Shown here one piece after another: positions 22,501-35,060 of a DNA stretch of 64,000 bases. Every line of letters starts with the position of its first letter. The stretch's first letter is position 1. Under the pieces are notes generated by a model, which worked only from the letters and a program-made list of their open reading frames with translations, did no database searches and was not told where the DNA came from. A program made the position numbers and the translations under genes. The DNA is from Clarkia xantiana subsp. parviflora (taxonomy: Eukaryota; Streptophyta; Magnoliopsida; Myrtales; Onagraceae), in NCBI GenBank assembly GCA_036873135.1, contig JAPTYO010000008.1, positions 41,764,819 through 41,828,818 of the forward strand, read 5' to 3'.

Positions 22501-23047
22501 ATGTTGAACCAGGATTGCCGCAGCTACATTTACTACCTATTGTTCCTTGTGGGAGTGATCCGACAAACTTGGTTCCAGATCCTAGTGATCAAGGAATTCA
22601 TCTTGGAAAGTAAAACTCCGAGACCGAGAAGTCGTTCAAGGAAAGTTGTTGGTTATGGTTCATGCACTGCTCTTGTACCCAATAGAAGTAATGCCCCGAT
22701 AAGAAGCGTTATTTATAGTGGGAGAATTGATCCCAATTGGACGAAATTCTCCGATAAGAGGCATTATTCCGAGTGGGAGAGACGCTAAGACTCAAAGACG
22801 GGATAAACAAGCCTAGACGAAAGTCAAAGGCATCGAACTTCTCCAAAGAAGTATCCCATCTAGAAGACTGATGAACTCACTCTAACAACTGTTGGCCTGC
22901 ATTGGAAAGACCTAAAGTGGAGAAATGGAGGAAAATACTGAATGAGAGAGATTCACTAAATAAAAACCATTATAGTCTGTAGTTGATTTACCTGCTAACC
23001 ACAGGGGCATAAGGATACGGTGACTACTGAAAGAAGGCTCACCACTG

Positions 23048-23428
23048 ATGGAAAAAGTCGAGCGATACAAAGCTCGACTTGTTGCGAAAGGCTATACCCA
23101 ACTTCACAGAGTGGACTTTGACGAAACATACTCACCAACTATGCGTAAAACCACGGTAAAGGCCATTTATGGTCCTGGTCGCAGGTCTCGATTTCGAACC
23201 TCACCAAATGAGAAGACCGCATTCCTCCGCGGAAACCCGGAGGAAGAGATCTACATGGAGCAACCAGAGAGTTTCATTACTCCTTGTAATGAACGTAAAG
23301 TTTGTAAACTCCGAAGGTCCATTTACGGTCTTAAACAGTCGTCTCGACAATGGTACCGCAGATCCCACGAGGAAATCGTAGGGAACGGATCTGTGAGTTT
23401 ATCACAAGGATCCATGCATGTATTATAA
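23048..23428 (+). pseudogene. Copia B reverse transcriptase fragment
   Basis: 126 residues with ERYKARLVAKGYTQ, DFDETYSP, the NPEEEIYMEQPESFITP block and KVCKLRRSIYGLKQSSRQWY, matching the Copia A RT. The hydrophobic block before TAFLRG is replaced by out-of-frame residues, and the frame is lost before the YVDD motif; the next ~100 bp still show the decayed palm region (GTGGACGACATACTT near 23466). It cannot be functional. Confidence 0.85.
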
Positions 23429-23744
23429 GACCTCCAGGTCTAAGTATGTCATCTTAACCTTATGCGTGGACGACATACTTATTGCTGTAAACGACATGAG
23501 TTTTATAAATAGGTCAAAGTCCTGATTGGCGTCTGTATTTGAGATGAAAGACATGGGAGAGGCCACATGTATCTTAGGCATTGAGACTGCCAAATATCTC
23601 AAGAATCTTGTATCAACAATCCGTTGAAAAGATTCAGATTACAGGGTGCAAAAACCCGTGGAGACGCCGATGTTGTTTGGGTAAGCACTATCAAAACGTG
23701 ATGGCCCCAAGAACCTGGCAGAGCGTAAATAGATAAAGGGTTCA

Positions 23745-24410
23745 TGATGTTTTAGCATGGTCGGTAGTTTGTTCTACACCATGCAATGCACCCGTCCGGA
23801 TGTCGGTTATGCCATAAGCGTAGTAGCACGCTTCCTATCAGATCCTAGCCATCAACATTTAAAGACTATAAAACAAATAACTCGTTATCTGAAAAGGTAC
23901 TACCGACCACGAACTGTGCTATGAGGGCAGGAAGTCAGAATTGACCGATTGCATTGACGCCGACCGTGGTGGCGATCGAATGATCATAAGTTTACCACAG
24001 GAGTATTCCTCCTTTGCTAATGCCGCAATTTCATGGACGAGCAAGAACCAAATATGATTCACGCTGTCTACGATGGAATCAGAATTCGTAGCTCTCTCTA
24101 AGAATGCACAGAAAGCGCTCTGGCTTAAAAGGCTTCTAACTGTGCTGCTTGGTGGCGATGTCAAGAATAAACCTGTGAAGGTCTTCTCTGACAGTCAAGC
24201 AGCCATTGCGGCAGTTAAGAATCCGAAGTACCATAGTAAGACCATACACATTGATATGAAATAATTAATGCTAAATTTGTGGTGGTAGACAATATTATCA
24301 CTATGGAATACTTGTCCACCAAATAACATGGTAGCGGACCCATTAACAAAACCACTACGCAGGCAGATATTCGAAAAGCATGTAAAACTGCTTGGATTGC
24401 GTAGGGTTTA
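23745..24410 (+). pseudogene. Copia B RNase H fragment
   Basis: Shifted pieces of the copia RNase H: a TMQCTRPDVGYAIS-like stretch near 23775-23820, then 24073-24264 in one frame with MESEFVALSKNAQKALWLKR and VFSDSQAAIAAVKNPKYHSK, then the decayed ending with ADPLTKPLRRQ-like codons near 24335. At least three frame breaks. It corresponds to 3915-4595 in Copia A. Confidence 0.8.
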
Positions 24411-25543
24411 GAAATGACATGTATCTGTGATAACATTTTGATATTAGAAAGTTACATTTTGTAAGCGAAAGAATTGAAACTGAGTTTATGATCAATCGAC
24501 GTCATAATGTTTTGATTACATCAGATTTACTGTCTATAAACTAAGTCGTAGGAGGACGCAATCCTCTGCAAAACTATGTCGAATGTGGGCCTTACCTAGT
24601 CACACAGGTACTGTAGTCTTGCGGTGGAGGGAGGCCTCTACCAAGCAAGACTGGCTAAGAGTCAGGGGGGGTAAACCTGATTAAGCAAGACGATTATCTA
24701 GTTTCGAAGTAACTCGACATGATCTTCGTTTTGCAAATCACCGTGAAGAACTTCGTTCGTCATTTAACCACATTCTGGGCCAGATGAGAATTGTGATAGC
24801 ATGATTGACATATCCCTTTCCTGTCAACCCAAAAGGTTCAGGTATGCTATCAATGTGTGCTTCATACTGCGCGTGCCATGTTCGACCACGGGGTCACAGC
24901 TCGGTTGTGCTAGGAAGGAATCCTCATGATTCTGGCGGGCGCAAACTTCTTCACCTCGAGCGTGTGATTGATCCCAGGATCCTTATGAAGAGGCACCTAA
25001 AGTATCCTCATGGACTCAGAACTCATATCTAAGGTCAGGCTCAATGCTCGCTTCCCGGCGTACGAGCGTAGTGCTGAAAAAAAGGCCCAGTGACAACGTC
25101 TTTGGAAACCGGTTGGGACTGACTAAGGATATGAGCGATGGGGATGGTCAAGTTCTCCTGTAATTCACCGACTCTTGTATTCACTAGGTGGCCACCAACC
25201 GGATATTAGTTGAAGGTTTTGAATACTTGTACGGATGCCTTGAAGAAGTGTTCCTATGTGGAAACTAGGCAAAAGGAGAATCAACAGTTGACCTAGGATA
25301 CAACGCGGTACAATATCAATGTTGTTTATAACAGGTTGATTGGAAAATAGGGAATCAACGTTCCGCTGGCGCTACAATACTCCTAACAGATGAGTAGCAC
25401 GATGCCCGTCGTATCCACCGGTCGCATGGCAAACCTCGTATGAACTATTCGGAAGCAAGGAGCAGATCGAAGGAGTGAAATGTTGATGCAGATTTGGACG
25501 ACAATACATTAACAGGCACCCTCCCATTTCGGCGAGTGGGAGA

Positions 25544-26144
25544 TGTAAGCATATGGTGATGGGCGCCGTAATTGGTAGCCCATAATATGTATAGTTTACC
25601 TAAGGAAATTAGGTATATGTCACATTAGGGTAATTGGGCCAGACCCAAATCTCAATTGACATGAGAGGCCCAAATTATGGGCCTCCCCTATGCATGGCCG
25701 GCCGAAACCTAGGTGTGGTCAAAGTGGACTTTTGTCCACTTTGCTCCTCCTATAAATACATGGTGTTAGGGAATTTTTAGGGTTAATCACCATTCCCTCA
25801 TTAGGGTGTTTTAGAGAGAAAAACCATCAACCCCACACCACAGAGTTTTAGCCGAACCTACCTTCTACCAAGGGTGTGCCAATTTGCTTTCCAAGCAAAC
25901 ACTCCAGAGATCTGTCCCCGTGCCAAGAATCGATCAGAGGCTTTGCTGTGGAGTTTGTACCACGTAGGGCTTCTTAACAAGAACCTCTACGGGTCCCGAC
26001 CGGAGGATCGTGAACTCCCTTCTGAGAAGATCTTGGGTCTACGGATCATCTTAAAGGTGTGTGTGAATCTTCCGCTGCGTAATTCTGATTACTAACATGT
26101 ACTTTGTTTAAGTTTCAGTTGTGATTACTCCCCGTAATCTAACA
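25544..26144 (+). repeat. Copia B 3' LTR (601 bp)
   Basis: TGTAAGCATATGG...CCGTAATCTAACA directly after the purine tract, then the TSD TGTAT at 26145-26149. It shows many scattered differences from the 5' LTR, so the insertion is not recent. Confidence 0.92.
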
Positions 26145-26495
26145 TGTATATGCCTTGACATCATGTAATCGATGTGTTGATATTTTCTCTTGCAATGAGC
26201 TTGTTGAATGTAGACGTGAGGTGTTGAGTCTCGCGTCCATGGGGTCGTGTAACACGCCGACATGTGAATTTTTTGACATAAAAATCAGCATATAAGCATT
26301 TTCCCCCGAAGTAGGCTTGTTGATATTTTAGACATAAGGTGTTCGGCCTTGTGTCGATGGCGTCGTGTAACGCGCCTGTATATAACCTGTAATCACAAGG
26401 TCAAAAAATAAATGTTTGCCTTTGTTATCGGCGTTAGCATCATATATGTAGGGGTTAACCATTTGTTCTTGTCTCATAATAGTGGTACCGTATTG

Positions 26496-26740
26496 CCCCC
26501 GAAGTAGGCGTAGTAACCGATGACATAGGGAGTAACCCTTTTCTTCGTTTCCCCCGAAGTAAGCATATAATCATAGACATATGGATTAGCCATTTTCTTC
26601 ATTGCCCCCGAAGTATGCATATAATTATAGACGTAGGGATTATCCATTTTCGCCATTGCCCCTGATGTAGGCCTGTAATAGATGTAGGGGTAAACATTTG
26701 CATCCAATATGTATGATAGTGCCCCCGAAGTAGGCGTAGT
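26496..26740. repeat. Degenerate tandem repeat, ~55-bp unit
   Basis: Four or five units beginning CCCCCGAAGTAGGC or CCCCCGAAGTAAGC, followed by a GACATAGGG/GACGTAGGG word and CATTTTCTTC. Period is about 55-60 bp. The flank 26150-26495 shows the same CCCCCGAAGTAGGC word at 26306 but no gene. Confidence 0.75.
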
Positions 26741-26894
26741 GGTCGTTTGAGACGTAGGATGTCGAACCTTGTATAGGTCACTCCTTGTGATATATAAGTG
26801 GCGTGACACCTTTGCGGTAGTCATAGTACCCTTTGGCATGTAGTGGGTGTTGACCCTTGTGTGTTGCTTCTTATAGCATGTTGATGGCGTATTG

Positions 26895-27225
26895 TATGCA
26901 TAATAGATGTGGGTGGTGCGTTGTCCCCCTAATAAGTGTAAAAGGTATGTAACTTCTTAGGGGATGTGCTACCCCCCTCATGAGTATAGGATGTATGTTG
27001 TCTCCATAACGGACGTAGGAGGTGTGTTGCCTCGATGACGTACATAGGAAATGCGTTGCCTCCGTAATAGATGTAGAAGGTTCGTTTCCTATATGACGTA
27101 GGTAAGAGGTGTGTTGCCTCCATGACGTGTGTAGAAAGTGTGTTGCCTCCGTAATAGATATAAGAGGTATGTTGCCCCTGAAGTTTACGTGGGAGGTGTG
27201 TTGCCTCCATAATAGATGTAGTAGT
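26895..27225. repeat. Degenerate tandem repeat, ~29-bp unit
   Basis: Units of the form GTGTTGCCTCCRTAATAGATGTAGRAGGT repeated about ten times with substitutions. The minus-strand open frames here merely spell the repeat (EATHLL / YGGN words) and are not genes. Confidence 0.8.
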
Positions 27226-27249
27226 CGTTGTCGAGAAAACGACTTTGAA

Positions 27250-29650
27250 TTATTTATAAGTATTGATGAGCCTTCCCTTTTCATTGCAGGTTGCTCGTGC
27301 TATTTAGCTTTGGAACTTCGTCCCTGTGTGCGGCTTGTTCTTCGTTGTCTTGGCATTACTTCATCTTCCATTAGATCTGAGACGGTTTCTGAGGTAGAGC
27401 CAGTGTCCGACACTCAGTTAGGAAACTTGTTAGAGACTGGCCTAGAGCTTTCTTTTAGGACGGAGTCGGATTCCGAGACATCGTGTGTTTCAGAGTCTAG
27501 CGGTGAGTCGGCAAGGGGGGTCGATAGCTTGGGCAGATTCAGAGAGACATATTGAGCATTTTGGACGGAGGTACTCTGGGAATTTCCTCCGTGATAAGGA
27601 GTATCACTCATCTCTTACTTTGGCGGGATTGAGCGACGTGGAATAAGCTGTTTACCCCCTTTGATCATTATCAGAAGTATAAGGTGGGAGACGTCAATGT
27701 GCCTCCTTCTGGCATTACATCGTTATACGTTGTCCAAGTGAAGAGCTGCTTGAACTTGCTGTTATCATACTTAACTTTTGGAAGAAGGGCGTTAATCTCC
27801 ATGTTGACGCGTCCACGCGCGCGAGTATTGTTCAGTACTTATAGTAGTTACACTTATAATCGGGAAATGAAGCGTTACACCTCATGGTGATGCTTGTTGT
27901 CGTGCTCGCGCCTTGTGCTGTGTCTGCAGCAATTATACTTAATCTTTGGAAGTGAAGTGTTAATCCTCACGCTGCCGTGCTGACATGTATATGCGCTGCA
28001 TTGCTTTACACTTAGAGTCTGTAAGTTAGGTATTGGACCTCCTGGTGATATGTCGTGACGCGAACGCACTGCGCTGTGCCTACAACGGTTATACTTAATT
28101 TCTGGACATGAGGTTTTAAACCTCATTTTAATGCGTTGACGCGCGTGCGTACTGTGCTACGCCAGCAACACTTATACTTAGCTTCTGGAGTAAGGTTTAG
28201 TATATGCCCTTGAATTCTAAATTTGAGGTATTAAACTTCATAGTTGTATGCTAACGCGCGTGCGCGTCGTGATATCCGCAGTGGGCATGCCTTATGTATG
28301 TTTCCCAATTAGTTGATATAGGGAGACGATCCTGAGTGTATGTTCACTTCTTGATTGGGGAGAGGAGCATGGTTTTTCTAATCAGAAAATATAGTACTTC
28401 TGTTGGCGGGTCTTGGATTTGTTTCCCATCGACTTCAATTTTCACTTCAACAGTTCCGCTTCGGAGCTTTCGGGTCGGAGTACTCCGACTTAGGGATTTT
28501 GGATCATGCTGATATGGCTGGAAATTACATTGCTAACTGTAGGTTTGTTAGGCACGTACCTTGCTTTGTCGAGGTATTGAGATTTATGCTCCGCCACTCT
28601 AATTTTTATAAAGAGTTCCTGTATGGAGTAGTCTAAGTCCAGGTTAAGTTGCGCTTCTCGTATTCGTGATTGACCGACGTCGGCGTTCGGTCGGTCGTAT
28701 GTTGTCGTTGTGCGCTAGTCCTTGTGAAGGGACACGTTGATGCAATTCTTGCTTGGGTCCATTTTGGTGGAGGACCATGAACGAGTCTTCCTTGTGTGAT
28801 TCCAATTTATTAGGCGTTGCGCGGGCTGAGATGTCCCGTGATTTGCCTGTGATGTTCAGTCACTTTCCATTTCTTTCGAATTTTCCGTAGTAGAGAGAAT
28901 GAGACTGATTCTTTTGGCTTCTCCATTGCTCTTCCCCCTAGGGATCAATCTAGTTCCCTAAGCTATGTTCATACTTAATGGAACATTTGCTTGCTTGAAT
29001 GGCATGTGTCTTGAAGGAAAAAGTAATCTCTTTGTTTCTTTTACTTCATCGTTTACATGTGCTATGTGTTATTCATGTATTGACATGTAGGTCGCATATG
29101 CCTTCCCGTGCTGTCCCGTGGATAGTTGATTCATTCCCTTGAGGGTGACGTTATTAACACGACATGGAAGCCTTACGCCGCATTTGGTAGTTACCATTTT
29201 GATCGTTGGTCTACTCTCCAGACTCCAGAGATTGGTGTACGCATGCTGAATGTATTTGTGCCCCCACGCGACCGCAGGTCTGTGCCTGACAGTCGTTCTC
29301 TTGCGAATTGCTATGCTCGAGAGGTGTTATCTCGGTTTGCCCCCGTAAGTGCATTCGATTTTCATTGTATATATGTTCTATCTACATTCTTTGATTTTCA
29401 ACCTTTTTTTCTAGGTTGTTGTCGATATGGTGAACATGTCCTCTTTTGCTGTTGAGAAGGTTGAGCTTCAGCATTCTGAGTTAAAGGAGTCGGAGGACAG
29501 GGTGCACGTATTGATGAGCAAGGTGTCCCATTATGATTCTGATTTGGCACTTTCTGAGGGCCGCATTGCCTCCCTTGAAGCATAGGTCGCTCGACTTCGC
29601 AAGGAGAAGAAGGATGCGGATATTGTGACGAACGAGCGTTTGCATTTATC
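27250..29650 (+). pseudogene. Decayed multi-exon coding relic with coiled-coil end, family uncertain
   Basis: Several plus-strand pieces look exonic: after an acceptor TTTCATTGCAG (27289), a ~250-bp stretch ending with RDKEYHSSLTLAGLSDVE; 28403-28636 with FVEVLRFMLRHSNFYKEFL; 29126-29345 with IGVRMLNVFVPPRDRR and LANCYAREVLSRFAP ending at a donor GTAAG; then, after TTTTTTTCTAG (29414), an exon reading as a coiled coil (VEKVELQHSELKESEDRV, later ARLRKEKKDADI) with one in-frame stop at 29583-29585. A globular part followed by a coiled coil is seen in gag-like or ORF1 proteins of plant gypsy-type elements and in some PMD proteins; I cannot decide. It lies outside Copia B and so is part of the older host sequence. 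Confidence 0.35.
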
Positions 29651-30645
29651 TTTTTTTTTTTATATAAAATATTGTAGTTTCATTTTTTGTTTCTTTTTCA
29701 TATTTTGATATTATTTTTTTAAATTTATATATATTAATTAATGTATGAACTCGGATTTTATGTTTTGACTTTTGTTACGTTGCTCCAGTTTGGATGGGGT
29801 TTTTATGTTAAATTTGTAATGAAAAATATTATTTTTCACCCGTTTGCAATCATACTTTAGCAGATTAAGAAAGTTTACATAATATTATCAAATTATTATT
29901 TATTTTTATTGAATCAAAGATATAGTTATTACAATATATTTGTTTTAGGTTTATACTTTCAGTATTATTTTTCTATATTTAACTTTTAAACTATCTTATT
30001 TTTTTATTATTTATTTATTTATTTTCCCCTCTTAAAGTTTTAGTGCAATTGTAAATAATTTTTCTAAGGGCGCATGCAAATGGAAATAATTTTCATAGGG
30101 GTGCAAAACTTGAATTTTTTAGATTTGAATGTAAAACCTAGTTTGAAAAACTTGTTAATGAAACAGAAATTGAAAATGAATTAGTAGTCTTGCCCTACTT
30201 TTAAAGCTTCATGTAGAGGAGATAATTATGTCCCGTAACTTATAAGAGAAAATGATGTTGACCAAACTTAGATATATATTTTCCAAACCAAAATAAAATA
30301 ATTAGACTACGAAAAATTTTAGAGTATCAAAAAATTACATAAATATACAACGGTATTATACTTTAAATGCAATTTAATAAGAATTGATTAGTACTCATAT
30401 ACAAAGAAGTCTTTAATATATTTTCGAATGGTCTTTAATATAGTGCATACAAATATTTTATTAGGTCTCTTATTGGTCCATACTAATCAATATTTATGAC
30501 AAAAAATTAATTAATAGAAAAATTTATTTTGATTAGTTTCAAATGCCACAATAAAATATAATCTATAGTAATGTATATTTAATATCATTACGGTTCATAA
30601 CAAATGAAAACACTACAATTTGTAATTTGGAATTATTAATATATA
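29651..30645. other. AT-rich stretch with nothing recognised
   Basis: Very AT-rich, no long open frame, no clear repeat ends. Ends at the target duplication of the large LTR element. Confidence 0.6.
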
Positions 30646-30650
30646 AACCA

Positions 30651-31433
30651 TGTAAACACTCGATTTTGACCCGGACGTAACGACGTTACACTTGATACGT
30701 CAAATTCAGGACGCGTCAAGCCACAAAAATGCTCAAGGGCACATTAGGGAAATTATTATAAAATATATTTTAAATTATTTCGAATTTATTTAATATTTTC
30801 GGAATTTTTTAAAATATATATATAATAATTAGATTTTTTTTTATTTTAGAAAATTATCTGTAAGATATTTATCTCCAGATATTATTTTTTATTCAAAAAA
30901 AAAAATAATTATCTGTAAAGATAAATATCCTTAGGAATATTCTCTAGAATAATTATCTATTAGCATTTTTTATTTAAATTTTATCTGTAATCTAGACTAG
31001 GTTTTTAGTATAAATAGGGGTCTAGGTTTACATTGTAAAGGAGACAGAAAAACACCACAACAAAGCAACAATACATCATTTCTCGGGGTCTGCGCGATTT
31101 TTGTCCTCTAGTGCTTAGAAATTTTTTTTTTCTTCCCTATCTTTTGATTTTGTTTCCCGCCTGAGAAGCTTTGCCCTCCGGCCACCTTCGACTGGCCTTG
31201 GTCCGCCGCGCCACCAGCCACTCGGGCCACCGTTCTCGCCTGCCGGAGCTCGCCAGCCTGGACTGCACCCGACCAACATGACCCCGCTGCCCCACCTGGC
31301 TCGCCGGTGGCCGTCCTCAGCTTCGTCGTCGCGTAGCTGCTGCTGCCCGCCAGTCCCTCATCGATGTCCACTTCCCGTCCCCGTCGCTCTGCCCTGCTCG
31401 CCTGGCCACCACTCCGGCTGCTCCGGCCGTCGA

Positions 31434-31495
<62 letters not shown>

Positions 31496-32507
31496 GTTTC
31501 GTTTTCCGGCAGCCCCGCTTAGATCCTCGCCGGACCACCTTCGACGACCGTAGCCCGACCTCCAGCAGCAGCCACGTCACCCCAGCCACAACACCAGTCT
31601 CAACGCCCCTCGTCGCGCCACCAACCAAACTTGGCCACTACATCGCCCATCCATCCCGTCCAGCGCCGCAGCCTTCCCAGACTGGAGCTCCGCCACTAGC
31701 TGTCACCGGAGCATCACCGCGACCCTGTCCAACCACCTTGACTCCTCCCGCGATCTGACCCGCTGCTCCGGTGGACGTCAGTCCTCTTCCCGCCGTGGAC
31801 TCTAGGTAAGCTTTAGTGTTTTTTTATTTATTTATTTAATTGTTTATTTAATATATTATTGTTTAATTATTGTATTTTTTTTCTATTAATATTTATTTAG
31901 TTATTTACTAATTTTTTTTATTTAAATATTATACTATATTATTATATTAATATCTTATTATTTTAGTTATTTATTATTTTATTTATGTTAATTTATTATC
32001 ATGTTATAGTTAATTAAATATTTTAAATGTAATTGGTTAAATTTTGATTGTGTAAATCATGTATATATGTTAAATTTATGTTTTGTATAAATTTGAGCAT
32101 GATTAATAATTTTGATATTTTTAGATTTCGTTTTAAATTAAGAATTAAGAATTACATTTAGTCTTAGACTAGTTCGATATTTGATAATAATTTTGTATAT
32201 GATAAAAATTTAATCTTGACATAGTTAAATTAATTTGATATAACATATATTTAGATAATTGAATTGGCAATTTAAGTTAATTTGAGTACCGAAAGGGTGT
32301 GATTAAAAATTATATTTTTTAATTCGTAATAGGACCCCCGAATCCAAAATCTTTGATCGTAGATCAATTTCAGACCTAGGTTTAACTCACGTTTCACTTA
32401 GGCAATTTAGGATTCTAGTTAGCCTTAATTAACTAGTGGCGACTCTATTTTAAAATCCGTACGTTTTCAAAACGTAATTCGCCTTAGGTCAGATTTTAGG
32501 TCTGACA
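30651..32507 (+). repeat. LARD 5' LTR (1857 bp)
   Basis: AT-rich ends with a GC-rich centre. TATA box TATAAATA at 31009-31016, then a leader, a GC-rich Pro/Ser/Arg-type block (31140-31800) with a (CT)26 run at 31441-31493, and a donor-like TAGGTAAGCTTTAG at 31802-31815. The 3' copy is nearly the same except for the CT run length and scattered changes. Confidence 0.92.
31009..31016 (+). promoter_or_regulatory. TATA box of the LARD LTR
   Basis: TATAAATA followed by AGGGGTC; repeated in the 3' LTR at 48453-48460. A GTAAAGGAGACAGAAAAACACC leader-like stretch follows 20-40 bp downstream. Confidence 0.65.
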
Positions 32508-32510
32508 ATT

Positions 32511-32528
32511 TGGCGACTCTGCTGGGGA
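32511..32528 (+). other. LARD primer-binding site
   Basis: TGGCGACTCTGCTGGGGA, three bases after the 5' LTR end. Confidence 0.8.
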
Positions 32529-32999
32529 CAACCGAGGGTTCGGGCTCTTTATATTTGCTAATTTTCCATGTTTTATTTTTTATTCATACTTGACTTTGTT
32601 ATTCTAACTTGATTGTTTTTGTGTAATTTCAGGTGGGGAGTTAATTTTTTATGACTGACTATTTTTCTTTGTTGGATTATGCATTATTTGCATTTGCACA
32701 CACCACTTTAGTGTAATGACCAAAACGCCTAAAACCCAGGGCGACTAGGAACCCCGGAGGTTTAGTACGGTACGACCGGAGCGGCTGGGCCGCCGGTACG
32801 GCTCGGAAAGACTCTACTCGCTTGCGAAGGTCTTATGATCCCTATAATGGGGTGAGGAAACCACCCTGTCGGGAACCTATCAGTGGAACCTACCTTGTAG
32901 AGCAAAGCCACACATTTTTTTTTACCCCCCTAACATGATCTGTTTTTTGTTGTAAATGTTATCATGCGACTGTTTGTATAGATTTTATTTCTCATGCAT

Positions 33000-35060
33000 T
33001 CATCTCATCGCATTTAAAAAAAAAAAAAATTCTGCTAAGTAGTTAGTCATTTAGTTATAAAAAATTCTTTCCAAACAAGCATTTTGTATACATTGTTTTT
33101 TTTCCCATTTAAAAAAACAAAAAACCTCTGGCCTGAATTTTTTATTTTAAAACATGTGTTTCATGTGCATTATTTAAAAAAAAAAAAAAACAGGTAAGTT
33201 GTAATGCATAATTAACGCATCATTCACGCATTATTTTCAAAAAAATATTTTCATGAGAAATTTAACTTCCTTTTTGCTATTAGAGCTTCTAATTTTAAAA
33301 TGCACTTTGTATACGTTATTTTCAGAAAAAACCAAAAAAACACTTTTAGCTAAGTAGCTAATCCCTTAGTTGTAGATTTTTATTTCTAAACATGTGTTTC
33401 AGATGCATTGTTTTTAAAAAAGAAAAAAACCTTACCTAAATTTTTATTCTAAATATGAGTCTCATGCGCATTGTTTAAAAAAAAAATTCTCAGGTAAGTT
33501 GTAATTTTATTAGTGCGTTACGTATGCATTACATTAAAAAAAAACATTTTTTTCTTTAGCTATTAGAGCTTCCTTTCGAACATGCATTTCATATGCATTT
33601 TTTTTCTAAAAAACCTCTTACCTGAATTTTATTTTTAACATGTGTTTTGTACGCATTATTTTTGAAAAAACTTTTCAGGTAAGTTGTAATTTTGGTTAGT
33701 GTATTGTATATGCATTGCTAAAAATACAAAAAAAAAAAAATTCCGCTTTAACTGTTAGGGCTTCCTTTCGAACATGCATTTCATATGCATTTTTTTCTAA
33801 AAACCTCTTACCTGAATTTTCATTTTTTAACATGTGTTTTGTACGCATTATTTTTGAATAAAAATTTTCAGGTAAGTTGTAATTTTGGTTAGTGTATTGT
33901 ATATGCATTGCTAAAAAAAAAAAACAAGAAAAAAAAAACAAAAAAAAAAAATTTTTAGGAAAATTTGTAATTCCGCTTTAACTGTTAGAGCTTCTAATTT
34001 CGACGTGCATTCCATATGCATCATTTTAAAAAAACTTTTAACTGAATTTTTTTATTTTTAATAATGCATCCAATATGCATTAATTTAAAAAAAAAAAAAC
34101 TTTTTAGATAAACCGTAAGCTCTCTTAGTTTTAGGGCTCGTTGTTTAAAAAACATTTTATCTGAATTTTTTTTAAAAAAAAAACGTGCATGTCATATGCA
34201 TTATTTTTGAAAAAAAACTTTTCGGGTAAATTGTAATTTTTCTCAGTTGTAGAACTTTTATTTTTAAGTTTGCATCTTGTATTTATTTTCGTGCAACTCA
34301 TATAAAAGAAAAAAACTTTTTCGCCTGATTCTTAATTTTGAGCAACCAAGATGCATTCTTAATACTTTTCAGATAACTTGTAAATTATCTTGACTGTAGA
34401 ACTTTCATCTCAAGTATGCATCTCATGTGCATCGCATGTGCATTGTTCTAGGAAAAATAATATGTTGATAGATTGTACACATTCTTAGTCATAGAACCTT
34501 TAGTTTCAAACATGTATTCCATGTGTTGTTTTCAAAACTACTTACCAGAATGTTTTATTTCAAGCATGTGTTTCATACGCATTTTTTGGAAAAAACTTTT
34601 CATGTAAGTTGTAAATTTCTGTTAGTGCATTCAATGTGCATTATTTTTTTTAAAAAAAAATTAGGAAAATTTGGAGTTCCTTTTTGACTCTTAGAGTTTT
34701 TTAAATTCAAACATGAATTGCATATGCATCATTTTCAAAAAACCTTTTTACCTGATTTTTTTAGCATGCATTCAATATGCATTATTTTTTTTATAAAAAA
34801 AAAAAAACATTTCAGAAAAATTGTGAGTTTTTTTTTAGCTATAGAGCGTTCAAATTCACGCATGTATCTCAATTGCACTATTTTAAAAAATCCACCTGAA
34901 ATTTTCATTTCAAAATATGCATTTCATATGCATTATTCAGGTAAACTGTTGTAAGTTGTGAATTTCTTAGAATATAATTTTAACTTTCAAAAATGCATTT
35001 CATATGCATCATTCAGGTAATATGTTGTAAGTTGTAACTTTCTTAATAGTAGAATTTTAA
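33000..35060. repeat. Degenerate tandem repeats in the LARD interior
   Basis: The words AGGTAAGTTGTAAT (33192, 33494, 33678, 33870), CATTTCATATGCAT and long poly-A runs recur every ~185-300 bp. Two adjacent units (about 33540-33720 and 33720-33905) are nearly identical. Non-coding. Confidence 0.8.

Larger units (their letters stand above)
17568..26144 (+). mobile_element. Copia B: full-length Ty1/copia element (8577 bp), coding decayed
   Basis: LTRs at 17568-18167 and 25544-26144, 5-bp target duplication TGTAT (17563-17567 and 26145-26149), PBS TGGTATCAGAGC at 18169-18180 matching the initiator tRNA-Met end, and PPT GGCGAGTGGGAGA at 25531-25543. The leader is long (18169 to about 20300) and holds (AT)n runs at about 18780-18880 and 19557-19592. 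Coding is in ruins: no intact gag, a short RT piece at 23048-23428 and RNase H pieces to about 24410. Its internal sequence matches Copia A over the whole length visible. The stretch 20300-23040 holds only decayed remnants. Confidence 0.92.

Noticed and set aside
31278..31628. Open frames over the CT-rich part of the LARD 5' LTR
   Set aside because: They are Ser-Leu or Arg-Glu runs from the CT repeat, present on both strands, with no domain. Same for 48545-49084.
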